Source: Epiperipatus broadwayi (Eukaryota; Onychophora; Udeonychophora; Euonychophora; Peripatidae). Taken from it: 64,000 bases of DNA. Position 1 is the first letter of the stretch. The number at the start of each line of letters is the position of its first letter. The notes beneath the pieces were generated by a model that was not told where the DNA came from, made no database searches, and was given only the letters and a program-made list of their open reading frames with translations. Positions 1-12,790 of the stretch are shown here, in pieces. The translations under genes and the position numbers were made by a program. Location of the stretch: the NCBI GenBank assembly GCA_028023455.1, contig JAQFVV010012423.1, positions 7,296,269 through 7,360,268 of the forward strand, written 5' to 3'.

Positions 1-1072
1 GTCATTATGTTTTGGATTTGTAGATTATGTAAAGGCATTCGATTCTATACACATTTCTTCAGTGATTAAAGCATTGGATCATCAAGGTATAGATCCAGGA
101 TATTGTCATATTTTAAAGAATATTTATAAAAATGCAACAGCAACAATTAGATTACATAATGATACTGGAAAAATCAACATTGAGAAAGGTGTAAGATAAG
201 GTGACTCCATATCTCCAAAACTCTTTACAGCAGTGCTGCAAGAAGTATTTTGTGGATTAAAATGGGAAACTAAAGGAGTGAAAGTAAATGGAGAGTATTT
301 AAGTCATTTAGATTTCACAGATGATGTAGTTGTTTTTGCAAATAATGCTTCAGAGCTGCAGGAAATGTTGCAGGAGTTAGCAGATGAAAGTAGAAAAGTA
401 GGACTAAAGATGAATGTTAAAAAGACTAAAGTAATGTTTAATCGATTTGCTCAAAATATGAAAATAAAGACTGATTATGAAGAATTAGAAGAAGTTAACA
501 GTTACAAATACCTTGGTCAGATTATTAATACAGATGGAAACATAATGGAGGAAATTAATCATAGAATTAAATTTGGTTGGAGTGCTTTTGGTAGAAATAA
601 CTTGATACTAAAAGGAAATATGCCTATGTGTTTGAAAAGGATGGTTTTTAACAAATGTGTTTTACCAGTTCTTACTTAATAGAAGAGCAATACAGAGACT
701 TCAGACCACTCAAAGGAGTATGGAGAGATGTATGTTGGGAGTAACAGGAAGAGATCGAAAACACAATGTATGGGTAAGTCAACAAACAGGTGTTACTGAC
801 CTTATTGAAAAAATTAAAAGATTGAAATGGAGTTGGGCTGGACATATTGCTAGAAGAGATGATAATAGATGGACAATTGAAATTTTAAACTGGATTCCAA
901 GAGATTGTAAAAGACCCAGAAAGAGACCACATGTGAGATGGATGGATGAAATAAGAAAATGTGCAGGGGTGTTGTGGAGAAGAGAAGCTAAAGATCGGAG
1001 AAGATGGATTAAACTTGGAGAGACCTTCATCCTGCAGTGGATTGATAATGGTTGATGATGATGATGACAGTA
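1..1072 (+). pseudogene. RTE-clade LINE, RT C-terminal part (copy A)
   Basis: Three-frame reading gives the reverse transcriptase and C-terminal region of an RTE-type non-LTR retrotransposon, entering from the window edge. Palm motifs are seen: a VDYVKAFDS-like block near 20-50, a GVR*GDSISPKL block near 190-222 where the usual Gln is now a TAA stop, and HLDFTDDVVVFANN near 305-345. The last is the catalytic box with FTDD in place of FADD. After KCVLPVLT the copy has lost about 26 nt compared with the copy at 62.3 kb, which shifts the frame near 676. The frame then resumes with LQTTQRSMERCMLGV and the conserved RTE C-terminus (LKWSWAGHIARRDDNRW, KRPRKRPHVRWMDEI). It stops at TGA and ends in a short GAT/TGA repeat tail at about 1052-1068, typical of RTE 3' ends. 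It is non-functional. Confidence 0.93.
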
Positions 1073-3450
1073 CTATTTCTAAGATAATGAAATTAAGTGG
1101 ACAAACTAATGTGATGTTTTATCACCTATATGAATTACAGATTTTTAGATTCTATTTATGAAGCAGTTAACAAAATAACAATGGAATTCTGTAAAAAATG
1201 CATAATGAGAACTGTTTTTCTATATATTTTTTTTGATAGAAGAAATGAAATAAAAATAGAAGTTTTAGACATCTTGGGAATAATCTATAATGCATTTTCA
1301 CATATGATGTGTATAATGTATATTTTGATAGATTTATATAAGAATAAAGTTAACTAAATATAGATAAAATTGACTTTATCAAATGGCTTATATAAGTAGA
1401 GAAAGTCTAAATTTTATCATTGCATTTATTTATATAGTCACAGGTTTAAACTGAATTTTGCTCACATATTTATATAAAAACAAACTGATTGGGCCAGGAC
1501 CGAAATATTGAAATATCACCTAGCTCACAATATATTTTTGTAAATTCATTCTAGATATAAATAACTATTGGACACTATTAATTTTTTGATGTTTTAATTA
1601 TTTTTGAATAACTATTAATAATGCATTTAAATACATATTTAAAATAATAAGGATGAAAAGTAATAGATTTTATTTATTTATTTTATAGCAATTTTTTTAC
1701 ACATATCATATTGCGATGAATTATCATTATGATGGATTGGATTATTATTGTTAAGATATTATTCTTCCTAAGACATGATTCTATGTATCATTTTCATTAG
1801 CCTCCTTATTTCTTGTTCTATTCTTCAAATTCTCATAATCATCTGCTTTTATAAAATTACCTACCTTAAACTTTCACTTTTTATTTTTCTTGATCGTCCA
1901 CTTCTAATATACTTTCATAGGCTCACAATTATAATCACAAACACAAGACAAAGTTAGTTCTCATAGTTTTTTATCTATTGATTACGACACTCATTTTATT
2001 TTGAATCTTATTACGAGTTTCATTTTCACTTTTGTAGCAATTCTTCTCAAGAATGGTTTGCTTTGTTTCCTTATTTATTATTTTCTATTTATTTTGTTTA
2101 GTTGTTTTTTTTTTTGTTTAATATCTTATTACTAAGATATATTAGACAGTAGCAATGTAGAAAAGTGTTGCAATACTTGATCAGAGTCATGTGAGTAGCA
2201 AAGCACCATTTCAAATTGTGTGGGAGAAAACAATTATAAACTATTTCTGCATGCTATGTTGAAAATGTTATGAGTAGGAAGGACATTAATCATATGATTA
2301 ATAGGAGTTGTTTGTCATGTTTAATAATAATATCGAATAATATTTCTCTACTTTGAGAATTTTCCAAATGTATTTCAGTATTTTGGATATAAAGATTTTG
2401 TAAGATAATTCAAGCTCTTAATGGCAAAAAAAAGGAAAGAAAAATTCTTCAATTTTTACAGATTTGCCCCCTCCCCCCTTCTTTTTGCTGCCATTCAAAA
2501 CAGTTTTAAGATAAACACAAGGATTTTTTAAAACAATATACAATTTGTTTGAATAACTACAATTTTCAAATATTAATGGAATGAAATCAAAGCTCATAGT
2601 AGTTTATGATTCATAAGCATTCATAGTACATAAATGTTTTGGATTGATAGTGGAATATTATTTTATTATTATACTTTTATAGCTACATCATAAACTATTA
2701 TATTCCATTATTTCACAATTATAGTTGTTCAAACAATTATATTATTATACCACAAATCAAATTTTGGATTGACAATAAAATACTATGTTCTTTGCATTCT
2801 TTATTGCTAAAGGAGGTTGCCTTGACTACAGATTGAGATTGTTAATAGTTTTAAAAGTTGATTGTTATCATCTAAATTTATAAACCTATTAAAGCATTGA
2901 GTAATTGGCTTTATTGTCTTATTAATATATATTTTAAAGCTACATTATAAACTATTATGAGTTTTACTTTCATTCTATTAATATTTGAAAATTGTAGTTG
3001 CTCAATCAATTATATAGTGTTAAAAAATTGTATATTATTTGCATGAAGACATGTTTAGTTGCCTAAGCAATTAAGTACTTTGACAAGTAATAACAAGTGG
3101 CTTACAATAGATAACAATTCACTATTCTTTCTCTTAACATGATGATTCATTCTAATATTTCTTTTTTTAAATCTGTATCATAAACTTTAATTAGTTGATG
3201 CTTAGATTTGAATTATAAAATTATAAATCCATTTTATATCATTAAGATGCAAACAGTAAAGAATGACTTAATAATGTTCAACAATTAATAAAAACATCTT
3301 AGTAGATACAGTTATCAAATTGATACTAATATGCACAATTAAGTTTTGTCTTATAATAAACAAAACTACATTTACTTTGGTATAATTATGCTGTATGTAT
3401 AATATTATATTACATCACACATTACAACTGCAATAAAAAAAAACAACAAC
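1073..3450. other. AT-rich DNA without recognisable genes
   Basis: No convincing coding region or RNA gene is visible. Short chance ORFs (60-75 codons) are low complexity and rich in Ile, Leu, Phe and Lys. Short direct repeats with TCATAAACTATTA and CTACATTATAAACTATTAT occur around 2680-2960, suggesting an old small repeat. Confidence 0.6.
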
Positions 3451-3500
3451 TTTATTACAGATATAAATAAGACATTTATTTTATATAGCACGATGTTTTT

Positions 3501-3913
3501 ATAAACTGTAATATTAATAAGCCAATAAGCTAATGCACTTGCGCTTTGTACGTTTAACTATATAAATGAATACTCCCACTTTCCAAACACAAGATAAAGT
3601 CTTTGTGAAAAGATAGAATGAATCCATCTATCTTTTCGACCCAAATGTTTATGTATGGGCAAATCTTAAGAATCATTCATTCACATAGTAAAAAAGTAAT
3701 TTAAAGTGATCAATTAACATCTTCACACTCTCATTTCTAAATACTTAAGATTTGCCCATACATAAACATTTGGGTCAAAAAGATAGATGGATTCATTCTA
3801 TCATTTCACAAAGACTTTATCTTGTGTAGGGAAAGTGGGAGTATTCATTTATATAGTTAAATCTACAAAGCGCATGTGCATTATCTTATTGGCTCATTAA
3901 TATTACAGTTTAT
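3501..3913. mobile_element. Long foldback element (170-bp inverted arms)
   Basis: Positions 3501-3670 and 3744-3913 are inverted copies of each other with about ten mismatches in 170 positions by eye, separated by a 73-bp spacer. The arms begin ATAAACTGTAATATTAA and meet at AAATCTTAAG. A 13-bp direct repeat, TTTATTACAGATA, occurs at 3451-3463 and 3909-3921 and could be a target duplication, although the left copy lies 37 bp outside the arm. There is no ORF. This fits a foldback/MITE-type non-autonomous DNA element. Transcribed, it would make a very stable hairpin. Confidence 0.85.
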
Positions 3914-4126
3914 TACAGATAATGTATTTTTAAAAACATATATTTCAAATGATTATAGTCTATCTTTAGTTACAAAACATAAGATTTATGATCAAATAAA
4001 CTAAAAACCAAGCAGGTAGAACAATCTTATTATAAATCCAAATATATTTGTACTGAAAAAAAAATAAAAACAATAATATAAAGTAAAATATAATTAGCAT
4101 ATTCATTCTGACCCAAGTGATGAGTG

Positions 4127-4262
4127 CTGGTTCTGCACAAAATACGTATGTTGAAGATCATATATCTTTTTCACATGTATGGGGTCATGTGTGCCGGTTG
4201 TTTAAGATAGAGTAAAGGATGAATATAGAGTGAAAAATCTTAAGTTCAAATCCCTTTATTTA
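4127..4262 (+). repeat. SINE-like repeat, copy 1
   Basis: This segment aligns by eye with 60722-60858. Shared blocks include GCAYRAAATACGTAT, TATCTTTT.GACAT and TTCATGTGT. The 3' half looks tRNA-related, with an A-box-like GTGCCGGTTGTTTAAGATAG near 4190 and a B-box-like AAGTTCAAATCCC at about 4240-4252. It has no coding potential. A diverged tRNA-derived SINE is the most likely identity. Confidence 0.5.
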
Positions 4263-5520
4263 TTTATAAATTAATAATAATTTTAATATATGTTATAATT
4301 GCGATTATGGTGTATGTTCATTTAGTTGAAATTAGGATTGGTGTTCAAAAGTTTCCCTACATCAATTATTTATACATAATCATAGTGTAGTTTATTATTG
4401 ACTTCCATAATCCATCCATATTATTGAAAGTGATTATTGTCATAGCAATTATTATAATAATAACCAAACTGCAAAATACATAATTGTTCTAGTGATTAAA
4501 TTGCTTGAATCACAAATGTAATTAAATTTTAGATAAACAAACAAAAAAAAGATTGATCGGAAATCAGCTCAACATACAACATCTAAAGGATAAGAAATAG
4601 AATGAATGAAACTATTCTTTATGTAGTTATTACAACGTAAAAGGCATTTGTGTAGCAGCTATAATTTATAAAAATGGAAAAGGTACACATGCAATGAATT
4701 GTAGACATTAGCTCTTACATACCCCCCCCCCCCATACACACACACTTAGTTTAGAGCAAAAGCTTACGTTGAGATTAAATTCCCTGACAGGTTTCCTTCT
4801 GGGTTTCAAATAGAAAGTTTGAGTTTTTAAATTGTTATAAATGTTGTTTTTTGTTTTTTTTTAAAAAAAAGTTACATTAGTTAATATTTCTATATCTATT
4901 GTTAGATTTTCATAAGAAAAAAACCATTTGAAAATAATACTTTTTCACTAAAAAGAAATAAAATTATAATATACAGCAAAGAAAACGAATAAATGGTCAG
5001 GTTGAAATTGTTATTTTGGTTATATTATGACATAATCAGTTCATTAGAAAAGTATATACGATCTGCAAAAACCAAACAGAAGATAATGCTATTTGTGAGA
5101 ACAATATTTACTGAAGAAAATAATTAATCAATTTTTTATGATTTCCAAAAAATATATTTTTCTCCAGTTTTCTTTCTGGTCTTCTTACAAATACATGTAT
5201 TCTCCAGAATTTTTTGGATCCTACAATTTGATATACCAATGCCTTCCCTCACTAACCCCTTTTTTTAAAGTTCACTTTTTACGTTTAGTAGTTTCTTTTA
5301 TATATACTGTTTCGCATTATTAGTTATTTTGGAAATTATTTTTAAATAATTTAGCTTCTTTAGAGCTTTTTTTTCCTCCTCAAAATAAAAATAATAGTTA
5401 ACTAAAAATATTAAATTAAGTAACATAATTTTATTAGGCAATATAAATTATTTCAATTAAACATTTTAAGCAGAGACTTTTATAATGTTTATACGAACGA
5501 GAATTTATCATCTAATGTCG
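4263..5520. other. AT-rich DNA; C12 tract and T/A tracts
   Basis: No gene is visible. It contains a run of 12 C at 4732-4743 followed by CA repeats, and a T-run joined directly to an A-run near 4850-4869. Confidence 0.55.
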
Positions 5521-5651
5521 GTATTAGTAAAAAGTCTGAAAATAAAATCAGGACAATATAAGAATACTCCATTATCAGTCGTATAGGGTTCCTATTCTGA
5601 CCAATCATTAATCAAACCGTTATCCGTAGACAGACTTTTTATCACTGATAC
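5521..5651. mobile_element. Small terminal-inverted-repeat element (MITE-like)
   Basis: The left end (5521-5538, GTATTAGTAAAAAGTCTG) and right end (5631-5651) are inverted repeats that match apart from a 3-nt gap and one substitution. The element is 131 bp with no ORF. The identity of the parent transposon is unknown. Confidence 0.5.
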
Positions 5652-6024
5652 ATGTAATTGTTAATACCAAATATTTTATTTAGCCTTGATTTAATTTAAA
5701 GAATTAACTACATTCTCAATTTAGCAAAACTTTAGATATTGTGAAATAGTTATTTTCAGTATTTCAAAGAAGTAGCTGCGTTTTTGAAGACTTAACTATT
5801 AATCCAAATACTTATTGTACCTCCGTATAATAGAAAAGATTTTAAATAATGAATCAGGATGCTTAAATATAAAATGATGATAAATTATTCTCCCCAAAAC
5901 AAAAATTAAATAATTCGTTAAAAATATATATATACAATTATTCTTTTTATAAAAGTATATTCTATCACTAAAGATTATAATTTCAAATGAAAAATAAATG
6001 CCAATCACCTCCCCCACCAAATCA

Positions 6025-6155
6025 TTAAGAATGCAGCTTGAGAGCATGTTTAAAAAATGCTTTACTGTAAACCCCTTTTTGAAAAATGATCTCGTCCAAA
6101 ACGGCAGTACCACCCAATCTTTTTTGTTTCCAACGTATAGTCTTAAGGAACAAAC
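6025..6155 (-). CDS. Candidate terminal coding exon of an unidentified host gene
   Basis: On the minus strand a pyrimidine-rich acceptor (TTTCCTTTCCTACAG) is followed by 131 nt that stay open in one frame to a TAA. The reading includes KRLGGTAVLDEIIFQKG and ends YSKAFFKHALKLHS. The composition is balanced, unlike the Ile/Phe/Lys-rich chance ORFs around it, and no transposon protein I know matches. Two nucleotides of a split codon would come from an upstream exon, and a candidate at 6361-6391 has the right phase. The longer ORF on the same strand (5799-6113) is a different frame. I do not recognise the family. It could be a decayed unknown element instead of a host gene. Confidence 0.35.
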
Positions 6156-6360
6156 CTGTAGGAAAGGAAAGCATTTATCATATCTTAGTGTTGCTTTATT
6201 TTTGTATTTATTGCTCTGTGTTGGTATTTAATAGTGGAAGTCTAAAAAGAATTTCTGAGACGGATATTAGTTCTGATTAAGTTGTCCTGTATTTCTGTTA
6301 TTAACTTTTCTTAATGAAACTGATGTTTTAATGGAAATTACTGATTTGGATCAACTTTAC

Positions 6361-6391
6361 CGATCCGATCGTCTTTGGAAGAACTTATAAT
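6361..6391 (-). CDS. Candidate 31-nt micro-exon upstream of 6025-6155
   Basis: Minus-strand TTGTACTTACAG is followed by 31 nt and then a GTAAAG donor. Read in the frame SSSKDDRI it ends with one nucleotide of a codon, which fits the two-nucleotide start of 6025-6155. The plus strand of the same junction reads as a good donor (TCT/GTAAGT), so strand is ambiguous and a plus-strand 5' UTR exon is an alternative. Confidence 0.2.
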
Positions 6392-6899
6392 CTGTAAGTA
6401 CAATATTAGCTTTTTAATTTTATCATTACAATTACTGATTAAAATTAATGTCATTATGAAAATGAATGATTAGGAAATCGCTAACAAATCTTCTCGGTTG
6501 TTGCTATGCATGAAAACTATTCAACTGTCCTGAATCCGGCTTCGTATATTTGTCATTGGTTTAGATTCCCTGAATATTATTTTGATTTAACAACTGTCTT
6601 AAATAACTATTATTATTTTGACTTATTGATTTTTTTTTTACATTTGATTTTTAATACAGTATTTAATTGCTACACCACGCTTACAATTATTGTTAAGGAA
6701 AGAAGTTTAGTTTTACGTAGAAAAAGCTGTTAATTATGAATGCTTGCGTGTTTGTTTCTAATGCAAATTTATTATATTATTTAACAAAATTATATTATGA
6801 AGTAATTAAAATTAATCTTTTAAAAAATACACTGTAATTGAAATTATTATCCGCCATTTAATTTTATCCTTTATAACAATAAAGGTTTTTTCCCCTCCT

Positions 6900-7250
6900 T
6901 CGTTCTATAAGTTATTCTCCGACTGCAGATTATTGTTACGCGATTGTTGCCGCGTCACGTATAGACTGACACTGTTGCTTACCTGTCCGCTTTACGTAAT
7001 GATGTTGCAATTTTTGAGATTTTATGTATTGTACAAAACTACTTAAACCCATTTTCAACATAGACTATTTATTTATTTTTTTAAAATGCAAACTCTCACA
7101 TTTTTAGGGTTAAATTTATTTGATTGTATATAATTATTTACGCCTTAAAGTTTATCTTGTTCTTTTTATTCCATTCATTGTTATTTGTGGGAAGATTCCA
7201 GGAATGCGGGAGGAGTAGGAAGTCTTGACCCGTGTGGGATACTGTAGTGG
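6900..7250. promoter_or_regulatory. CpG-enriched segment, possible promoter or 5' exon region
   Basis: CpG dinucleotides cluster here (ACGCGATTGTTGCCGCGTCACG near 6936-6959), against a background that is visibly CpG-poor. On the minus strand GCGGACAG/GTAAGC near 6981-6994 matches a strong splice donor. GC-richer sequence continues to 7250. No long ORF is present. The role is inferred only from composition and the donor-like site. Confidence 0.25.
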
Positions 7251-10200
7251 CTTTGATTTTATTTTATTGGTTACTATTAAGTACCATGTTTTTTTTCTAT
7301 AGTACCATTCACCAAAAGTCTTTTATTATTGTATTTCACTAGAAGATAATTGTAACTATGTTTTCGATTTAATTTTGTTTTTCTTTTTTATTTTCTCAAG
7401 CGTGAAAAAAAAACTGTAATGCAAAATTTTACGTAATAAAATAATAAAATTGTGCAAAATGTATTAATTTAATATATATATTGTAAAATGCATGTATTTT
7501 TAATTTGATTTTTTTGTATATGCGTGACGAAAAAGTTTTAGACTTAAATAGCACATTTTATAAATTTTAAAGAAAACATTGACACACAATACGTGTTTGT
7601 TGTTTTTTACGTGGTATGCAATCCTTATTTAAGATATTTTTCCAGTCATAAAAGAAGCATTTATAATTAAAGTAATCAATTATACCGATTGCATCATTTC
7701 CAATATCAAATATAAATTTATTCTAAGTTTTACATAGGAAGGGAATCCATTTTTTTTCTACACCAGTTCTATCTTACTTGAGCTTCTGTAATGAATAGAT
7801 TGATTTCTCAAGCTTTGCTGAAGGTGGCAGAATTGCAAAAGGGCAGATTCAAAGTGGGTTATTGGTTTTTATGCTGGGTTTGGGAAAAGATAAGGGGGAT
7901 TTAGATATAAAGGCCATGGAGTCGACAAAGATTATGTTGTGGTAATGGGATGGAGCAGTTTATGAGATAACTTAGGGTGGGGAATGGAAAGGGACGGTAA
8001 AAAGTGGCTAACAGGTTTCTCTGAGCATAGTTGCTGAGAGATTCCTGTCTCCCTATAAGGAGGTCGCAGTGCATCACATCATTACTTAAAAATAATGTGT
8101 AGACAGAATTTACATGATAGGATGTGAAATATGAGAGCGAAATTCCATTCATTGTGAATATATTCAACTTCTACTTTAAATTGACTCAATAATCTCAAGA
8201 CAGAATATATTAAAAGATATTTAATGCAATAAATTTATATTATTGCATAGAGTCATTAAAAAGTGAATACTAGATGATTACCATGAGAAAGTTAGTAGGG
8301 CTCAAATGTATCCATAGTGAATGGAATTTTATTCTATTTATCATTGTGTAAATTTATTTACAGTACAAAAATTTACAGTACAGACAAGAATGATAAGGCT
8401 ATTGATATTAATTTGTATCATTTTTGTCTGTTTAGTTATTTAGTCATTGATATTGTAAGATTTTGAATATTATTAATATATTATGATAAGTAAATATTGT
8501 AAATACATTATGAGTATTATCACTTGGTTGATTACCCATCTCAAATCACATATATTATTACCTAAATGTTTTGTGCTTTATGTTTTAGAGACTATTGCCA
8601 GATTTGTAATATAATAACACAATGTAACTATGACTCACATTAATTAAATTCATCTTCACCTGCATTTACACTTCATATAATATTGAAGAGATTAAAATTT
8701 ATACATCATAAATTGAAAATGCCAAATACTCCGCTTATCATAATCCAGAAAATCTGACTTTGCTTATCTTCATATGTAATGTATTAATAATGCTTATAAT
8801 GTCATTGTGCAATCTATATGCTTCATTAATTTTAATGAGTCTTTGGAAAGTTGGGCATGCTTAGTTTATATATTTAATTATAAATGTGAATGAAAAGCAT
8901 GTCAGTTTTAAAAAGATGAAAAATAGTTTATACACATTCTACTTTCATTTTTGGTCGATTATTTTTATTTCTTTTAATAGAGTATTTGATAGTTGTTTGA
9001 GAGGCCAAATAATTTTGAATATTAAAAATGACTGGTTGAGTTCAACAGATCTGTTTAATTATGTAGATGTATGATTACAGCGTTGAATGTATATATAACT
9101 CCTGAATCATAATCTTAAAAGTGATTGTTTTTAAATAGTTGATATACTATTCTTATATTGCACAAGAACAGATTATTTCAAAACAGTCTTAAAGAGATTA
9201 TTCTTCCACAAATATATTTATATATTTGATTTTCCTTAAGAATTGATTCAGGGATCTTCGCTTTTTAATCTATCTTCACAATTATAAAACATCATGGCAA
9301 CATATTTGCTAAATTCTCTCTCTAAAAAACTAAATTATCTTTTTCTTTTCTTAAACTATCATCAATTCATGAATATATTTTTAGAAAAATAGTATTTAGT
9401 TATGAAAAAGAAAATAGAGACTTAATTTTAGCTTATCTAGAATATTTTGGAATTAATGTTGAATGTCTTATGAATAGAGTGTCAGAATACTGTATATCTT
9501 TTTCTAATCTACAATTATTTTTATTGATTAATAAAACATGACTTCCATATCCTTAATTAATTACCATATTAATCTGATGATTTATATTCTAGAGATGTGA
9601 TTTTATTCTTTTGAATAATACCCATATTTTAAAAATAGAAATGTTAGAATAACAGTAAGATTTCATCATCAGTATAACTTTTTTTTTTATAAAACCACTG
9701 GACACAAACTGAAATTGATGCCTTCTACTTAATTTCTGTTTCAGTATAATCATTATTGCATTTAGAATTTGGGGTGCTGCACCAAGAATTTTTTAAGTTC
9801 TTATTACATATTTGTATGCAGCATTGTTTCAAAATGATTTTGATGGGGGGAAAAACTAGAGAAAATTTATTTTGTCATAATCAATAGTTTAAAGTTAGGT
9901 TGTTGAAAATTTTTGACTGAGAAAGTAACCTCTGAGATTTCCCAATGCCACTAGATTCTTTGTTCCTTAATTAGACTGTTGAATATAACTATCATTAAAC
10001 AGTTAAATTGGAAATGTCCACGAATTTCAAAAATATTCATTCTGAGAGAGGGAAGGTTATTGTAATAAAGACAGCTCTTAGATCAAATTTATTTTTTTGT
10101 GGATTTGGAAATATTTTTATTTTAATATCTTGTATTTTGGTAAAAACAGATTATAATTTAATCATCTTTTTTTTTTAAATCCATTTAGCAGTTTTTATTA

Positions 10201-12030
10201 AAGTTATGGAAATTTTTAAAGTATTACTCTGCTAATTACTTTTATAAAATTACTTTTTTATAATCCACACACACACACAAATTTAACTTGAGTTGCTTGG
10301 AAATAAAAACATTATAAAATATCTCCAGTATTTACAAAAATTGAATGAGATTTTGATATTAAAATACAGATTGTGTATTTTTTGCCACTATATGATAATA
10401 AAATCAATACAAATGAAATATTTTCAGTTTATATAAATGTGTACAATTGAGGGTTAAACGAATCTTTTCTAATCATACTTTCAATTATATATTAATTGTA
10501 ATAGATCTGACTGGTTGTCATTGATGAGATTTGAAATTTTGACATTCAGATTGTAAGCCTTTTCAATATTTCTTATTTGATTGACTTAACAGGTTTTTAT
10601 TTCCATTTACTTCCTTTATATGTAAATGGGAACATACACATACATGGATTCAGTTTTATAATAAAAGTGAAGTAACAGCAGTTCAATGCAAGAGAGTTAT
10701 TTCAGAAATACAACTGGTTAGTATGAGTTTTCTTTGCTAATAGCAGGTCATTAGCAGTGAATTAACCACTATGTATGAGGCCCATCCAAATTTTATTTTA
10801 TAAACAAATTTTTAAATGCTTGTGAAAAATTAAAAATATTTTAAAATTTTGTCTTTATACATTTTAGTGATATAAAATGTTTCATTATGATATATCTCAA
10901 ACTATAGTGATCTAAATTAAATTGTATGGCAAGCAGTGGCAAATTCTTACCAATGGTGATCATGTGCATGTCATTGAGCAGAGTACTTAATATAGATTTT
11001 TTTTAATTTATTAATCATTTTGCATAATTGATATATAGTAATCCAAAGATTAATAAACCTTTTACCTCAAGCAAAATGTAGAATTAGTAGTACTAAAAAA
11101 AAAGAAATTTTATCTTTATTAAATTGTGGTTAAGAGTACATTGTGAATCATTTTCATTTTTTTTTTTGCTACATCTTGGCTCAGGAAATTATATATAGGA
11201 TTGTAAATAGATATTTTTTTTTTTTTGATTATTTACTATTTCCTTTTCGGACATGGTACTTATTAATTATAAGATTTTGTTATATTTTATAAATTTTTAT
11301 TATTTCATCCATATTTGATGAATTAAGAATTGATGGTATTTCTATAATAGTAACTGTTTTTAGGTGAGTTATAAGTTTTAAGTATTGCATTTGTTGAGCA
11401 GCAGCAATACTGATGAGGCTAACAATGAAACTGGTCATAGCATAATTGCAGCCAGATTTATTGCTCATGTGACACTTCCATTAATTTTATTTTATAATTG
11501 AAATTTTAACTTTGAATATAAAAAATAAAACTAATATTTATATCAAATGAACTTCTGAAGAATTCACAAGTTTTAAACTAGACAATTTGTATAATGATAA
11601 ACTCAGATTATTCATCAATATCATAATGTCATACACGTGATGTAAAACAGATATAAATAAGCTTTCTCCAGAAAGACCATCCATTACTCACTAGACTACT
11701 AGACTTCTTTATTGTTTAGCTAAGAATAGTTCAATGGCCATTTTCTGAGTAGAAACCAAGTAAGTATCTGAATTGGCTATTAGTCAGTTACATACTCAGA
11801 AAATTAAAATATAAAAAGTTTGTATCTGATCAAAAGGGTCACATTGTGCATGAAAAAAATTCATGTAGTCATGCGTGTTTATCAATATCAAAAGCAATTA
11901 TTATAACTTTCTTTCTTCTGATTGTTGGTTTAAATATTACATTTTACTAAATTGAATGGCTAAGAGAAAATTGTAGTTAAAAAAATATGTATATATTTTT
12001 TTGCTTATTAAAACACCAGAAATGCAGGAG
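7251..12030. other. AT-rich non-coding DNA
   Basis: No gene recognised. 7780-8120 is noticeably richer in G on the plus strand (GGGGGATTTAGATATAAAGG, TTAGGGTGGGGAATGG) and may be a very old repeat, but nothing in it translates to a known protein. The rest is AT-rich with short T and A runs. Confidence 0.5.
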
Positions 12031-12034
12031 TATT

Positions 12035-12083
12035 TATTAAGCTGAAGAAAATCTTAATTATGCTGAAGAAAATCTTAAGATGA
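12035..12083. repeat. Short tandem duplication (~24 bp x2)
   Basis: GCTGAAGAAAATCTTAA occurs twice in immediate succession, with TTAT/TTAA linkers. It is a local slippage-type repeat. Confidence 0.75.
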
Positions 12084-12224
12084 CTTTTTTTTTAAAAAAA
12101 AAATTTCAATGTTGTAAAACAGCCAAAAGTAAAAAATTATTACTGTGATATTAATGGATGTTGAATGAAATTCTATTAATTAAAAGAAAAAAACACTTTT
12201 TGGGAAATAATTATGTTAAGTTAA

Positions 12225-12790
12225 TATATGCCACATTTACATCTCTCATTAATATTAATTCTGTTTCAAATTTTTTTGTAGATTTAGCAAACTTAGCTTT
12301 ATTCACATCAAAGAAGATAAAAGTAGCTGGATTCACTTTATTCTTCAGGTTACTGATGTAGTATGGTGGATTTATGTAATTATTTTACAGATGAGTGGCA
12401 ACTTAATCATCCAGTTCTATTTTCATATATATTTAATGCTGTGCAATTTAATATTTATTATTTGTCTTGTGTTTGATTATCAATGCAAGGATTATTAAAA
12501 ATAAGAGGTTTTTTATTTTCTGCCTAATTTGGTATAATCTCATAATTAATAGAATCACATTTACTTCTTGTATTAATTTTGATTTCTTTCAAAATTTTTA
12601 TACATTTAACAAACTTAGCTTTATTTACATTGAAAATTAATAAATGAATTTATTCTATTTCTTAGTTAGCTGATGGTGTGATGGATTTGTTTAATTATTT
12701 CATAGCTAGATGGACCTTAGTCAACTTCAGTTCTGTTTTCAAATATATTTGTTTTGTATAAACAATGTGACCATCAATGACTTGATTTTG
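12225..12790. repeat. Diverged direct duplication (~320-bp period)
   Basis: About 12225-12480 is repeated in diverged form at about 12560-12790. Paired blocks are CACATTTAC, TTTAGCAAACTTAGCTTTAT versus TTTAACAAACTTAGCTTTAT, GTGGATTTATGTAATTATTT versus ATGGATTTGTTTAATTATTT, and CAGTTCTATTTTCAWATATAT. No coding function is visible. It is an old tandem duplication. Confidence 0.6.

Noticed and set aside
5799-6113. 104-codon minus-strand ORF
   Set aside because: The first third overlaps the better candidate exon in another frame and the rest is AT-driven Ile/Phe/Tyr/Lys sequence without domains.
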